64,000 nt of DNA, from positions 1,860,001-1,924,000 of the forward strand of contig NZ_JACSKH010000001.1 of assembly GCF_018617485.1 (NCBI RefSeq), read 5' to 3'. The notes beneath the pieces are model-generated. The model was not told the DNA's origin. It saw only the letters and a list, made by a program, of their open reading frames with translations, and searched no databases. The stretch is from Exiguobacterium sp. s124. Lineage in GTDB: Bacteria; Bacillota; Bacilli; Exiguobacteriales; Exiguobacteriaceae. Positions 8,310 through 18,290 of the stretch are shown in pieces. Positions within the stretch are counted from its first letter, which is position 1, and every line of letters begins with the position of its first letter. A program made the translations under genes and the position numbers.

Positions 8310-10109
8310 TTAAATAGAGGGATATTTCCATACATTAACAGATTCCTTCGCTAAGGAATTTTGTCGTTCGCCGATTTTCTGAAAATTCCATTCCTTATTT
8401 AAAGCTACTTCTTTAGGATAATATAACCCCGATTTAGTATAACAGCCTTTTTTATGTTCGAAATCTTTATTACTAGCACTTACGTTTAAGCTACTTTCAA
8501 GAATCAGTAAATTGCCTAACATAAATTTATAAGAATCATATCTATCGTCATTTCTTACATTGGACCACTCAGTCATTCTATTCACTGCTCTAGACAATTT
8601 TTTAGGCATTATATGTTCGACGTGTTGAATTGGACTATGATCTAGCGGCACAACGCCAGAAAGCTTTATTTTTTCGAATTCATACAACAAATAAAAAGCT
8701 AAATCATTACTTTTGGTGGAGAATCTTTTAAAATTTTCAATAAAGTCAGAATTAGGTGTCAATGTTGACATATATCGAATCATATCATCAATAGTTTGAA
8801 TTTTCGTGACTATATCATCTGCTTCTGTAAATTCTGCTGGATTTCTAGGGTAACGCAAATATTTTGACATGAGACCAATTTCACGTTCCAGGTCACTAAC
8901 AGTCTTACTTCCGATTGTAAAATATCTAATACAGAAAGTGATAAGCGAATCAAGGATTTTTTTGAATTCTTCTTCATCATTTCCGTATTTTACTGCAGCT
9001 GTTAATAACAAAGGATTAGCGTGTGAAACGTCAATTTTTTTAAAAATTTTTAGTTTCTCAGTAATATCATTTGACCAGTATTGTGTTCCCACTAAATTAA
9101 CTCTAGCATACCACTCCGACTCCATGAGAAGACTATTTAAATATGTAATAGAATTTACAGATATAATATGCTTTGAAATTTTAGTGAATAAGTCTCTAGG
9201 TTTTACACTCCCATAATGAGAAGCGTAATGGAACCTAATAAAATTGGTTAGATTATCATCTTCTATTGTATTAATAATGTTATCCCATTTTCGTTTAATT
9301 TCAGCCATTCTAGTTGAATTATCTTCTCGTTTAAATAATTCGTTTTTTATTAGATCTGACTCAGAAAGGTCCTTACCTCTTTTATTTAAAGAACCAAAAA
9401 TCACATACGCCATTGCCCGATCTTCTACAACAATCTTTAAAAAAGAAAAATACTGAGTTAATGCTCTAGTATATCCATTTAGTTTGTTTGTAAGTTTTTC
9501 TTGATCCAACTCTACAGGAAATTCAGTATTCAATTTTTCAACGAAGAAATCATGAGCTTTTTTTACTAAGTCTGCTGCTGAGCCTTCTCGTGGTGTATTC
9601 TTTTCATAGTATGCTTCTCTTTCTTTTTCGTTATTGCAAAGTAATACATAGTTTTGAAAAAATTCGTCTAGAGATTCATCTAAATTTAAATATGATTCAA
9701 ATTCGTTTAGAGGCTCGCTAAATGTGTATATTTGTTCAATTGCATTTTTAATAGGCGTCATACTATGAATATCTTCAATTCTAAAAGTCAAATCTCTTAG
9801 TGCCTTCAAAAATATCGTCATAGTTGTTAATCGTTGTTGACCATCTACTACCTCAAAATAGTCATCCTTTTTAGTCAACACGATACCGCCTAAAAAATAT
9901 GGTCTTGCCCCTAATCTTTCGGTGTAATTCTGATTTTCGTCAAATGAAAGTTTAAAATATTCAGTAAAGTCCTGCCAAAGATCGTCTAATTCAGATTTTT
10001 GCCAAGCATAGTTGCGTTGATGCTCTGGAATATAGTATTTTTTATGATCTCTTATAAAAAAATTTCTTATATTTACTGCCTTGGGTTCAAAATAATCTTC
10101 AATTCTCAT
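8310..10109 (-). CDS. DUF262/DUF1524 nuclease, GmrSD/SspE-like, candidate PT-dependent restriction enzyme
   Basis: The 599-aa protein has an N-terminal DUF262 (ParB-like NTPase) domain with YIPEHQRNYAWQ (26-37) and DGQQR (89-93), a helical middle, and a C-terminal DUF1524 HNH nuclease signature HVEHIMPKKL (H496, E498, H499) followed by MLGNLLILE. This is the fused GmrS-GmrD architecture. SspE, the effector of the SspABCD phosphorothioation system, has the same architecture and is activated by PT-DNA; other members are type IV enzymes against glucosylated DNA. Lying between dndA and dptH, it is most simply a PT-sensing effector, but that is inferred from context. AAGGAG 7 bases upstream supports the start. 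Very low GC. Confidence 0.88.
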   Translation of the reverse strand: MRIEDYFEPKAVNIRNFFIRDHKKYYIPEHQRNYAWQKSELDDLWQDFTEYFKLSFDENQNYTERLGARPYFLGGIVLTKKDDYFEVVDGQQRLTTMTIFLKALRDLTFRIEDIHSMTPIKNAIEQIYTFSEPLNEFESYLNLDESLDEFFQNYVLLCNNEKEREAYYEKNTPREGSAADLVKKAHDFFVEKLNTEFPVELDQEKLTNKLNGYTRALTQYFSFLKIVVEDRAMAYVIFGSLNKRGKDLSESDLIKNELFKREDNSTRMAEIKRKWDNIINTIEDDNLTNFIRFHYASHYGSVKPRDLFTKISKHIISVNSITYLNSLLMESEWYARVNLVGTQYWSNDITEKLKIFKKIDVSHANPLLLTAAVKYGNDEEEFKKILDSLITFCIRYFTIGSKTVSDLEREIGLMSKYLRYPRNPAEFTEADDIVTKIQTIDDMIRYMSTLTPNSDFIENFKRFSTKSNDLAFYLLYEFEKIKLSGVVPLDHSPIQHVEHIMPKKLSRAVNRMTEWSNVRNDDRYDSYKFMLGNLLILESSLNVSASNKDFEHKKGCYTKSGLYYPKEVALNKEWNFQKIGERQNSLAKESVNVWKYPSI

Positions 10110-10367
10110 TCGTATTCTCCTTTTCAGCTCTTAATTTCATAAAATATAATCAATCCACTTTTACAATTTAACACAAATTATAACATTTAACTTGATACTA
10201 AAATAAATTCATTAATGGGTAATTACATGGGATTAAGCTTATGGTTTAAATAAGTATATTCATTTGTTTATTCTAGTAATTATTTTTATATTATATGAAT
10301 TCTATCCTCTCTATTTTCAATCATCTCTTCAAAAGACTGAGAAATTTTAAAGTAACTTTGAATGTGT
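10110..10367. promoter_or_regulatory. AT-rich intergenic region, presumed promoter of the DUF262/DUF1524 gene
   Basis: These roughly 260 bases, with many A/T runs, lie between two genes on the reverse strand. The dptH terminator occupies the right end, so the nuclease gene must have its own promoter here. I see no convincing -35/-10 pair, repeat or small ORF. Confidence 0.35.
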
Positions 10368-10404
10368 AAAAATAAGACCAGCTCAAATAAAAAGAGCCGG
10401 TCTT
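10368..10404 (-). terminator. Terminator of the dptF-dptG-dptH operon
   Basis: On the reverse strand an 11-bp stem (AAGACCGGCTC with GAGCTGGTCTT, one G-U pair) is followed by ATTTTT. It lies just after the dptH stop. Confidence 0.8.
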
Positions 10405-10410
10405 TCAAAT

Positions 10411-13400
10411 TCAAACCTTATTGGTTTTATACGTTTCAAGCATTTCTTCTCTTGGAATATCCTTTTTCCCATCTATAATAGATTGTCGGATTTCTTCAAT
10501 CGAATACGATCCACCACTTATACCATACTGTTCTGGTAAATTAAGCAACAGAATATCATCATCAACTCGTTCAATAGATGAAGTTGTTTCTTCTGTTCTA
10601 AAAGAAACGACAACTCCTTTATTAAAGTATTCGGTTAATTCATTTGAAATCTCATACTCCCCTTTCATCAATCTTTCGATGACTGAGAGTCGATTCTGCT
10701 CGAAGTCATAATTTCTCTCTCTCTCGCTCCACAACTTTCCTTCAAATAGTTTTTTAGCATTTGCTAAGAACAGATGTGCAAAGAACATTCGATAGTACTG
10801 TTGAGAGAATGTAGTTTCTGTCTCACCCACACCCAATTCAAAATCGAAGAGAGATTTTGTGCGAACAACTTGGTTTCTAGCTTTATCTATGACATTACTC
10901 AAGTTTCTACCGATTTTCACTTCAATTGGATAGAAATGCATTTTTAACTTACCGTCCGTTTCCTGCATCCCGATCAAAAGTAAATCATCTGAATAACTAC
11001 CTGATTTACCTAATGCTTTCACAGTGAAAGGTGAATTCGCGTGGTTTAACCCGATTGCTTTCGCTACACGCAAAATTTCCTCAAGGGAAATCGGAACCCA
11101 AGTAATATCATCAGTTGTGAACATCGCCAATGAATACTTGACGGCTGCCAACAAACTGAATTTCTCACGACTCTTATGCACGTTACGTGCCGTCTCATTA
11201 CTAAGACCTTGTTGAATCATTGAAAGTAACCATTCTCCGTTGATGACGTTGAACGTTTGAATGATTTCTTTAATACTCTCATCCGTATTCAAATCCGGCT
11301 TCTCATGATTCAAGTAATCTTTAATCACTGCCTGATATTGTGCCGTTTTCTTCGTGACGGTAATAGCATCATATCGGTAAGAAGACGACTGATCATTATA
11401 ATGAATGATAATCAATTCATTGTCTGGATTTCCTTGTTTAGAAGAAAAATAGCCTAAATCAACAGTAGGTTCAATTAATGTGACCCAGTGTGAGCTCTCA
11501 TAAATATTTTGCAACTTATAGCCGTCGCGTGCATCTGTAATACTAGCCAGTGCTGTAACGCCATGTGCAAATGAGCTACTCCCGTTATCTTTCATGTGTA
11601 CGTTTAATTCATTAAATGATTTGGCACATCGTAGTAACAAGTCTTCTTCTTCAATTGCATAACCTCGAAGACCGAACCCCATGCTAAACTGACCATCTTT
11701 GACTGTCGGTGCAAGTGTCGAGTACAAGCCGTTCATGGCGTTACCACTCTTGATATACTCCATTTTGTCTGTGATAACTTGTTCTTCACCACTCATTTTA
11801 TAGAAACTAATATGAGCATAGTCAAAATCATTAAAGTGCTCATTTTGAATATGGTAGTGATTAATCAGCGACTGAATTTTCTCCGCTACTTCTTGAGGGG
11901 AGAGAATGAAGTTTTTAGGAATAAGAGCATAAAGATATTCAAACTGTTCCCAGTCATCGTCCATAAAGTCTTTTGCTGCAAATTGATCGAAAGCACTTCG
12001 GTATCGACCTGAATCGCAGTAAAGTCTAACTTCTACAGGAATGACTTCATCTCTGTTTTTTTCATAGCTGTCTTTTAGTTGTCGGAAAATCCATTCAACA
12101 ATACCTTTTAGCACCATCTCATCATTACGAATTTCAATCACATTTAAATACAGTGGTGCTCTAGTGACTTGATTTTTCTGATTAAAGAGTGACGTAAAGT
12201 GATCGACAAACTGATTTAGCTTTTCTTTAACAACTTCGGATAGAAAGCGATCGGCTTCAGCGACAACAACCTCTTCTTTTGCTCGATACACCATCCATTC
12301 TGGCAAGTCTGATTGGGATTCTGCCTTGTAAGCTTTACCTTCAAACCATAGATATGGGGCAAGTGCATCGGCACGTAGACGTTTCAGTACACTTTCCGAG
12401 ATTTCCTCTTCACCAAGTTGATCATTTAATTCTAACTGAAATGCAACATTCACTGGATGGAATGGAGTAAAGTAAACAATCTGTTCTTTTTGGTTGAACA
12501 GTACACCTAATCTTAAAATCGAATGCCCTACTTCAAACAATCGATCTGCTTCTTGAATCGATTCAATCGCCTTTACATACGCTTGAACGTAATTTAAAGC
12601 AACCCGTTTGTATTCATCGTCCCAGTAAGCTAACATTGGGACAGTTTTTTTAATTTTAAAGTAGTTTAAGAACAGATTGTACGCTTCTCTTAATTCATAA
12701 TATGCTCCGAACTCCAAATCAATAGGACTGAGGACGCCTGCAGAAAGAACAGCAGTTTGCATACTTTGATTGACCCATTCCATTTCGTAGTCCAAAAAGT
12801 CTTTATACTCATTTTGTGGATAGTAAATTTGATTCTTCAAAATCAATTTTCCATCTGTACTAAGTACAATGGATGCTCGCTTTTCACGCTTTTCTTTATA
12901 CAATCGGATATTTGGAATCGGGTGTGGCTTTGAAGCATCAACACTCAATTTAATACTAATTGGTTGTGATTCTCCAACAACTAGTTGCATAAACTGATCT
13001 TCTTCAAACAAATCCTGATCAAAGTGATACGTCACATTTGGTTCCTCTGACACTTTAACCAGAGATTGTTCTTGGAAAATAGGTTCGTGCGAGCCGTCCC
13101 CTAAGCGTAATTCGCCTTCTTTATTACCGAGAGTCAAATATTCGGTATCGTTCTCTTTTAAACGCTTCACTTCGTATGTTCCAGCATAGTCTTTAAGAAC
13201 TTCACTAGAAAACGGGAAAATCATAATATTTAGCTCTGAGTACAATGTATTTTCATTTTTCACTTTATACTTCACAGTACATTGCGCAGTATTTTGAACT
13301 TGATTTGAAGTTAGTGTTAAATAAAGATTGTTCGTTCTCACATTCGAAGTTACTTCGAGTAACGGATTGCAATATTCAACTTTTACTTGCGACTGTTCTA

Positions 13401-14448
13401 AGCTTTTTCGAACACCTTTACCTTCTATGAGATATTTAAACTTTAGGCTGATTTCTTTTTCCTGAGACGGATTAAAAATTGCAATGTAACGTATACGTTT
13501 TCCTGTTTTAGTCGTTTTATGTGGTCGATCCCACACAGCTACTGAAGAGTGATCATTAACATTTGTCACTTCCTCAAGTTCAAATACTTTTTTATTTTTC
13601 TCTGCTTTGAGTTTGATTACTTCTTGTAATGTTAATTCATTCCAGTGATCATGTTTGAGTTTATTAACACCTTGTTCGTTAAACTTTTTCGGTAATTGTG
13701 CTTCAGTCGTTTCATTGAAATGACTCTCTTGCACAAACTCATACAAATCTCGGTTCTCACGAAGTCTTTCACGAATCTCTTTTTTGGAGGACGTCTGGAT
13801 AAATGAATCAAGCTCCTGGTCGTGGAAGAACCTTAACTTTAGAAAATCTTTTTTTGAAAGTTCTGTTTTTTGCATGAGGGAGAGAATTTCTTCAAAATCA
13901 AAGAAAGATACTCCTTTAAATGAGTTAAACTCTTCTTCAATTTCCTTCAAGTGAAAATTAATCACTTCAACTAGTGCGCCCTTATTTTCAGACATTTGCT
14001 TAAGTTCATGCTTAAGTTCTTCTAAAATCTTTTGAGGGTTTAATGGCATTCCTTCTTTTTGAAGATTTGCTCCACCACCATCGATACTATCAAGTTGCCC
14101 GTGATAAATGACGAGTAGTGAGCGATTAATTCCTTCTTCTTCTTGTTCACTAACCAAATTTCGAAGTTTGACGAAGAAATCAGGTTGAATTCCTTCGCTT
14201 TGAGTAGCAATGATTAACTCACTTGTCCCGTAGTCGATCGTAATCGTTTCATATTCAGTAACTCCGTTTAACTTATATTCAAAAGCTTTAACCTGATCTT
14301 TCGCTTCCTTCTCGAGATAGTCTTTTAAATATTGAACATGACTCTCTTCCTCTAGTTGCAAATAATACTTATCTCCAGGCTTAGGCGTGTTTACTAAAAA
14401 ATGGCCATTTATTTTTTTCGTGACATACTCATAAAATTGGTTTGACAT
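10411..14448 (-). CDS. dptH: DptH (DndH), large restriction protein with a PD-(D/E)xK-like C-terminal motif
   Basis: The start is the ATG at 14448, with GGGAGG 7 bases upstream; a start at 14487 lacks a site and lies deeper inside dptG. The 1345-aa product is the last gene of dptF-G-H, the restriction arm that attacks unmodified DNA when paired with Dnd modification. I find no Walker A in it. Near residues 1155-1195 there is DDLLLIGM, then FYPIEVKIGRN and a downstream ARNQV: an acidic residue, E-x-K and Q in the order seen in RecB/PD-(D/E)xK nucleases. This makes it the likely cleavage subunit, by inference. The N-terminal part (about 1-190) is glutamate/lysine-rich and helical; the middle has beta-rich stretches. 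The family name rests on length, order and association. Confidence 0.85.
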   Translation of the reverse strand: MSNQFYEYVTKKINGHFLVNTPKPGDKYYLQLEEESHVQYLKDYLEKEAKDQVKAFEYKLNGVTEYETITIDYGTSELIIATQSEGIQPDFFVKLRNLVSEQEEEGINRSLLVIYHGQLDSIDGGGANLQKEGMPLNPQKILEELKHELKQMSENKGALVEVINFHLKEIEEEFNSFKGVSFFDFEEILSLMQKTELSKKDFLKLRFFHDQELDSFIQTSSKKEIRERLRENRDLYEFVQESHFNETTEAQLPKKFNEQGVNKLKHDHWNELTLQEVIKLKAEKNKKVFELEEVTNVNDHSSVAVWDRPHKTTKTGKRIRYIAIFNPSQEKEISLKFKYLIEGKGVRKSLEQSQVKVEYCNPLLEVTSNVRTNNLYLTLTSNQVQNTAQCTVKYKVKNENTLYSELNIMIFPFSSEVLKDYAGTYEVKRLKENDTEYLTLGNKEGELRLGDGSHEPIFQEQSLVKVSEEPNVTYHFDQDLFEEDQFMQLVVGESQPISIKLSVDASKPHPIPNIRLYKEKREKRASIVLSTDGKLILKNQIYYPQNEYKDFLDYEMEWVNQSMQTAVLSAGVLSPIDLEFGAYYELREAYNLFLNYFKIKKTVPMLAYWDDEYKRVALNYVQAYVKAIESIQEADRLFEVGHSILRLGVLFNQKEQIVYFTPFHPVNVAFQLELNDQLGEEEISESVLKRLRADALAPYLWFEGKAYKAESQSDLPEWMVYRAKEEVVVAEADRFLSEVVKEKLNQFVDHFTSLFNQKNQVTRAPLYLNVIEIRNDEMVLKGIVEWIFRQLKDSYEKNRDEVIPVEVRLYCDSGRYRSAFDQFAAKDFMDDDWEQFEYLYALIPKNFILSPQEVAEKIQSLINHYHIQNEHFNDFDYAHISFYKMSGEEQVITDKMEYIKSGNAMNGLYSTLAPTVKDGQFSMGFGLRGYAIEEEDLLLRCAKSFNELNVHMKDNGSSSFAHGVTALASITDARDGYKLQNIYESSHWVTLIEPTVDLGYFSSKQGNPDNELIIIHYNDQSSSYRYDAITVTKKTAQYQAVIKDYLNHEKPDLNTDESIKEIIQTFNVINGEWLLSMIQQGLSNETARNVHKSREKFSLLAAVKYSLAMFTTDDITWVPISLEEILRVAKAIGLNHANSPFTVKALGKSGSYSDDLLLIGMQETDGKLKMHFYPIEVKIGRNLSNVIDKARNQVVRTKSLFDFELGVGETETTFSQQYYRMFFAHLFLANAKKLFEGKLWSERERNYDFEQNRLSVIERLMKGEYEISNELTEYFNKGVVVSFRTEETTSSIERVDDDILLLNLPEQYGISGGSYSIEEIRQSIIDGKKDIPREEMLETYKTNKV

Positions 14449-15838
14449 ACTGCGCCTCCCCACTATCGCTCTTCTTATCGATAACATTAATTTTTTCTAA
14501 TAGTTGTAAAAGGGCAGTTGATGATTCGTTATCAAAGTTGATGCCTCTTTTACTTAATCTTTCTAATAGTTCTACAAATGTAATTCGGTCATTTTTACAA
14601 CTCACAGCGCACATCAGAATTAACATCTCCTGATTCAGAGACAATACATATCCAAGACGCCCGCGACGCTTCGTAAAGTGCGATTTAGCAATATTTTTTG
14701 CATGATCTCCATAACGAGACTGTGCTTCTTTCGGAGTTGTCAGCTTCATCGCATTGAATAGTTGTTTAGCTGCTTCATTGAAAGATTGAGTTTCATTGAC
14801 ATTATTCTCTAACCCTGCATATGTGAGAATTCGTTCAGTCTGCATATCAATATCTTTCAAAAATTGAGCTTGGTCAGCATCACTAAGCATGTTGAAGTGT
14901 TGAAAAATTTCATCATAGGTCATGATTTTAGATTTTTCATTCTCTAATGATTGGTTAATAGAGTTACAACTTAACTGAGCCATCGTCAACTCATGAACAA
15001 ATAAATTTTCACTCGCACTCGTCAGCAGTCCCATACCCGAGTTCATCGTTTTTCTTCTTGATGTAACAGTCGTTTCGTTATGAATTGTGTAGTACATTTT
15101 TGATGGATGATTCCAGTTAGACGTCTCAAAGTTATTAATCTTTATTGTCGTTTGAGAAACAATATAGTGTAAGTAATACTTCAATAAATTATTAATTTCT
15201 TTCAAAAAGTATTGAGGATGTTCTGCCAAATAGACAAAATCCTCACCTAATAGTTTTACTGGTAATGAAGAATAAAGTGCATGCTCTGCTTTATATTCTT
15301 TGTTCGTTAAATTCGGTAATAAATTTACAATCATTTTGTCTAACAAAGTTTCATTTTGGCCTGCTTTAAAAACCTGTTTAATTTTTTCGATTTGCACTTC
15401 ATCTAAAGCATGTTGCGTCAAATCCGCTAGAAAAGTACCTAACTTCTTCTTCGTCGCAGGATTACCTTGGATGTACATGAACATACTTGGATGGGTAACG
15501 TTCAATCCTCCATCCCGTTGTAACAGTAATTCACTAAAGAAAGTATGAATTTCATCTTCATGCTCGGGTTGATTCTCGACTCGCTCTAATACACCTTCTA
15601 ACAGATAGTCCGTATTGAAAGACTTAGCTGACAGTTCTACATTCAAAAGCCTTCTAGAATAAGCACCGATTTCCTTTTCCCAATCGGAAAGAGCGTTTTT
15701 TATTGAATCACTCTTTCCTGTTGTGAAAGGGAGTATTTGATAAAAATTCGAAGTTTGTCGCTTCGTGATTTTTTTCCGACTTTTGTCTAAGACAATGACT
15801 TGTTTTTCATCGAAAATTTTCTCTGGTAATAATCTCAT
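14429..15838 (-). CDS. dptG: DptG (DndG), subunit of the PT-dependent restriction complex
   Basis: The 469-aa, mostly helical protein has no recognisable catalytic motif and no membrane segment. Identification comes from its place between the DptF-type ATPase and DptH, its length, and features I associate with the DptG family such as the N-terminal ILPFTTGKSDS and a central HPSMFMYIQGN. AGGTG precedes the ATG at 15838. It overlaps dptH by 20 bases, implying coupled synthesis of a stoichiometric complex. The biochemical role of DptG is not established. Confidence 0.82.
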   Translation of the reverse strand: MRLLPEKIFDEKQVIVLDKSRKKITKRQTSNFYQILPFTTGKSDSIKNALSDWEKEIGAYSRRLLNVELSAKSFNTDYLLEGVLERVENQPEHEDEIHTFFSELLLQRDGGLNVTHPSMFMYIQGNPATKKKLGTFLADLTQHALDEVQIEKIKQVFKAGQNETLLDKMIVNLLPNLTNKEYKAEHALYSSLPVKLLGEDFVYLAEHPQYFLKEINNLLKYYLHYIVSQTTIKINNFETSNWNHPSKMYYTIHNETTVTSRRKTMNSGMGLLTSASENLFVHELTMAQLSCNSINQSLENEKSKIMTYDEIFQHFNMLSDADQAQFLKDIDMQTERILTYAGLENNVNETQSFNEAAKQLFNAMKLTTPKEAQSRYGDHAKNIAKSHFTKRRGRLGYVLSLNQEMLILMCAVSCKNDRITFVELLERLSKRGINFDNESSTALLQLLEKINVIDKKSDSGEAQYVKPIL

Positions 15839-15860
15839 TATTTACACCTGCTTTCACAAC

Positions 15861-18170
15861 TTACAATTTATTAAATACGATTTTTTCTTCATTACTAAAT
15901 GGATCTGCTTCTTGTTTTAAAACGAAGGTCTCTCCAGTTTGGACAACATAAATCAACACTTCTTCGTTATTTGTATTGTGTGTTCGAATCGCATTTGCGA
16001 ATTCACTGAATCGAATGGCATCATCGAAATCAATCTTGGAAGGCTGATATCCTTGATCTATTTTTGAAATCAAACTGAACATCTTATAATCGATTTCTAG
16101 CTTAATTCTTTGTTTGCGCTCACCCACTGCGAATTGAATAAATAAAGAGTTTCTGAATTGAACCACTTGCTCTTCATTTTTTATCGCCATACTGATTGGA
16201 TCCAATGTAAAACTAACTGGTTTTGCTATACGATAACGCTTTGAAATTTTTGCATTCGTATCAAACAAATATTTTTTTTGATCTTTTTTAAATCCAAACC
16301 ATAACATAAGAGCATTCTCAAATTTCTCGTAGAGAGTTTTAAGTTCATATTTTTGACCAGTGTAATAAGCAAATAGATATTTTGAGAATGATTCAACCGT
16401 TGTCTGTGTAATATTCATTTCTCTCGGATTAGACAAATACAGCAGTCTTAGTAATGATTGTGTGTACTCGGTAACCAATTCACGATCTAATAGATCAAGT
16501 TCATATGTTTGACGAGTCAATTCGTCAAATCTAGAGATAAACCCACTCACATCTGACTCTAAATTGATTTGAAGAATGATTTGATCTATCTCTTCGGAAC
16601 GAGAAGCAACCGGATCTTCATTTCTTAGCATGATTGATATAGGTGAGTCATTTTGAGCTGTAAATATTTTTTGATGAAGACCGTGAATAAGTAACGTCTC
16701 AAGTACAATTTTCTGTTTACTAATATTTGTCCAATTTCCTGGAATCATAATTTCGTATATTAAGTTAAAAAATTGGCGCATAGATAAAACTGCTTTTTCT
16801 TTTAAAAGAGAACTTGCGATTATGTTTACGAAGTTGCGTCTCATTTGTTGATTACCCATAAGTAAAAAATTGCGGTGGATAATCGAATCGATTCCTCTCT
16901 TCACATCTTCTTGATAGGCTAAATAAAATGGGTTTTCTTCATTTGGATCGAACATCTTTGATAGAATACTCATTAAGAAATTCGATTCTACGCCACCTTT
17001 AGTAAGTTCATACATTGGATAATCTGAGAAACTGACCATGGAAAAATGGTCATGTTGCATTGCTTGGGAAATCTCATTCTCAAAAATGCCTGATTGCTCA
17101 ATATATGAAATCAATGAATTGAACGTGTATTGATTATCGAGTGAACTTGCGAAGTCATATAAAAACTTATGTAGAACGCCTAAGTTGATTGCCAACACAA
17201 ACTCTTCTGAACCCTCATGTAAATGTTGATCAGAAAACGGAATTAACTTCTCAAGTAATGTTTCCATTGCAGTTTTACGCGGAGAAAGGCTTTCTGTCGC
17301 ATCATTCCAGATTTTATTTTTATATCGATTCATTAATTCAGGTTCAGCCGATTGAAGATGTGAAAGAATATGCGATTTCCCATCTCCTACACTACCGATT
17401 AAAAGCGTTAACCGTTTTTGTGCAGGTTGTTGCAGCATCTGAATTAATCTATTTTCGATTGGACGTTCTACGTGTAAATATTGTTTTAAAGAACTTAATG
17501 GAAGTTCTGCACTTTCAACCGCCTCTTTTGAAGATTCATTTAGTCTGGACATCAGATTGTATAGATAGCTCTCATTATCTTTTTCAATTTGAGGTAAGAA
17601 ATCAAATAGTTTATTTGATTCTTTTTTCTCCACAATTATTTCTTCAGTAGGTTGCTCTTTAGGCGAAACAGAACTGAGCGCTTTTAGTTTTTCCTCTAGT
17701 TGCGCTTCTAAGATTTTTAAAATATCATCATGCCCTCTATCATTACTTTTTTCAGCTGGATGAGTAGGAGGAGCGTATCTAGGTATAGATGGTGGATTTT
17801 CATAACTAAGGACGTACGATTCTACAATGTTATATAAACTCGACCAGATTTTCGGGAGAATTTCGTGTGCCTCTTTTGTGAATAATTCATGTGCCGCACT
17901 ATTTCCGTTCCTACGGACATAATGAAGATCTGAAGCTAATTCGCGGTCAATGATTTCTTCAGATTGCAACAAACGAATGTTATCGTTTAAATTATATGTA
18001 TTTTGCAAACCGCTCACTTCTAACCACTCATTCACGATTGCTTCAATCATTTTTCTGGCATTCAGAAGAGCAAAATCTGTTTCTTTAGAATAGTATTTAT
18101 CTTCTACAATCTGTGCCAACTCTTCCGCTTTCGGATTAATTGGTTTTAGAAATGAGAAAAAGTATTCCAT
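15861..18170 (-). CDS. dptF: DptF (DndF), P-loop ATPase of PT-dependent restriction, with N-terminal DUF4145-like domain
   Basis: The ATG at 18170 lies 9 bases after AAAGGA; a TTG and another ATG slightly upstream are in frame but worse placed. The 769-aa protein has a helical N-terminal domain (about 1-130; ALLNARKMIEAIVNEWL, YVRRNGNSAAHE) that looks like DUF4145/HEPN-type RNA- or DNA-associated modules. A proline/glutamate-rich linker follows, then an ATPase with Walker A GSVGDGKSH near residue 258. DptF is the ATPase of the DndFGH restriction complex. It begins a three-gene operon with dptG (22-base gap) and dptH, divergent from the helicase at 18291. Confidence 0.86.
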   Translation of the reverse strand: MEYFFSFLKPINPKAEELAQIVEDKYYSKETDFALLNARKMIEAIVNEWLEVSGLQNTYNLNDNIRLLQSEEIIDRELASDLHYVRRNGNSAAHELFTKEAHEILPKIWSSLYNIVESYVLSYENPPSIPRYAPPTHPAEKSNDRGHDDILKILEAQLEEKLKALSSVSPKEQPTEEIIVEKKESNKLFDFLPQIEKDNESYLYNLMSRLNESSKEAVESAELPLSSLKQYLHVERPIENRLIQMLQQPAQKRLTLLIGSVGDGKSHILSHLQSAEPELMNRYKNKIWNDATESLSPRKTAMETLLEKLIPFSDQHLHEGSEEFVLAINLGVLHKFLYDFASSLDNQYTFNSLISYIEQSGIFENEISQAMQHDHFSMVSFSDYPMYELTKGGVESNFLMSILSKMFDPNEENPFYLAYQEDVKRGIDSIIHRNFLLMGNQQMRRNFVNIIASSLLKEKAVLSMRQFFNLIYEIMIPGNWTNISKQKIVLETLLIHGLHQKIFTAQNDSPISIMLRNEDPVASRSEEIDQIILQINLESDVSGFISRFDELTRQTYELDLLDRELVTEYTQSLLRLLYLSNPREMNITQTTVESFSKYLFAYYTGQKYELKTLYEKFENALMLWFGFKKDQKKYLFDTNAKISKRYRIAKPVSFTLDPISMAIKNEEQVVQFRNSLFIQFAVGERKQRIKLEIDYKMFSLISKIDQGYQPSKIDFDDAIRFSEFANAIRTHNTNNEEVLIYVVQTGETFVLKQEADPFSNEEKIVFNKL

Positions 18171-18290
18171 GTCATTCATTCCTTTCAATCACCTTGATAA
18201 CTTTTTTATTAACTATATTCTTTATTATATCTATAATAAGGGTATATGGTAGGTTTTACCTACTCCTATATATGATAAAGGAGCTATTAT
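18171..18290. promoter_or_regulatory. Divergent promoter region between dptF and the helicase cassette, with an inverted repeat
   Basis: This AT-rich 120-base spacer must drive dptFGH leftward and the helicase cassette rightward. It holds a perfect inverted repeat GTAGGT-TTT-ACCTAC at 18249-18263, 28 bases before the helicase ATG, a possible operator that could coordinate both interference operons. AAAGGAG at 18278-18284 serves the helicase gene. Confidence 0.5.
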
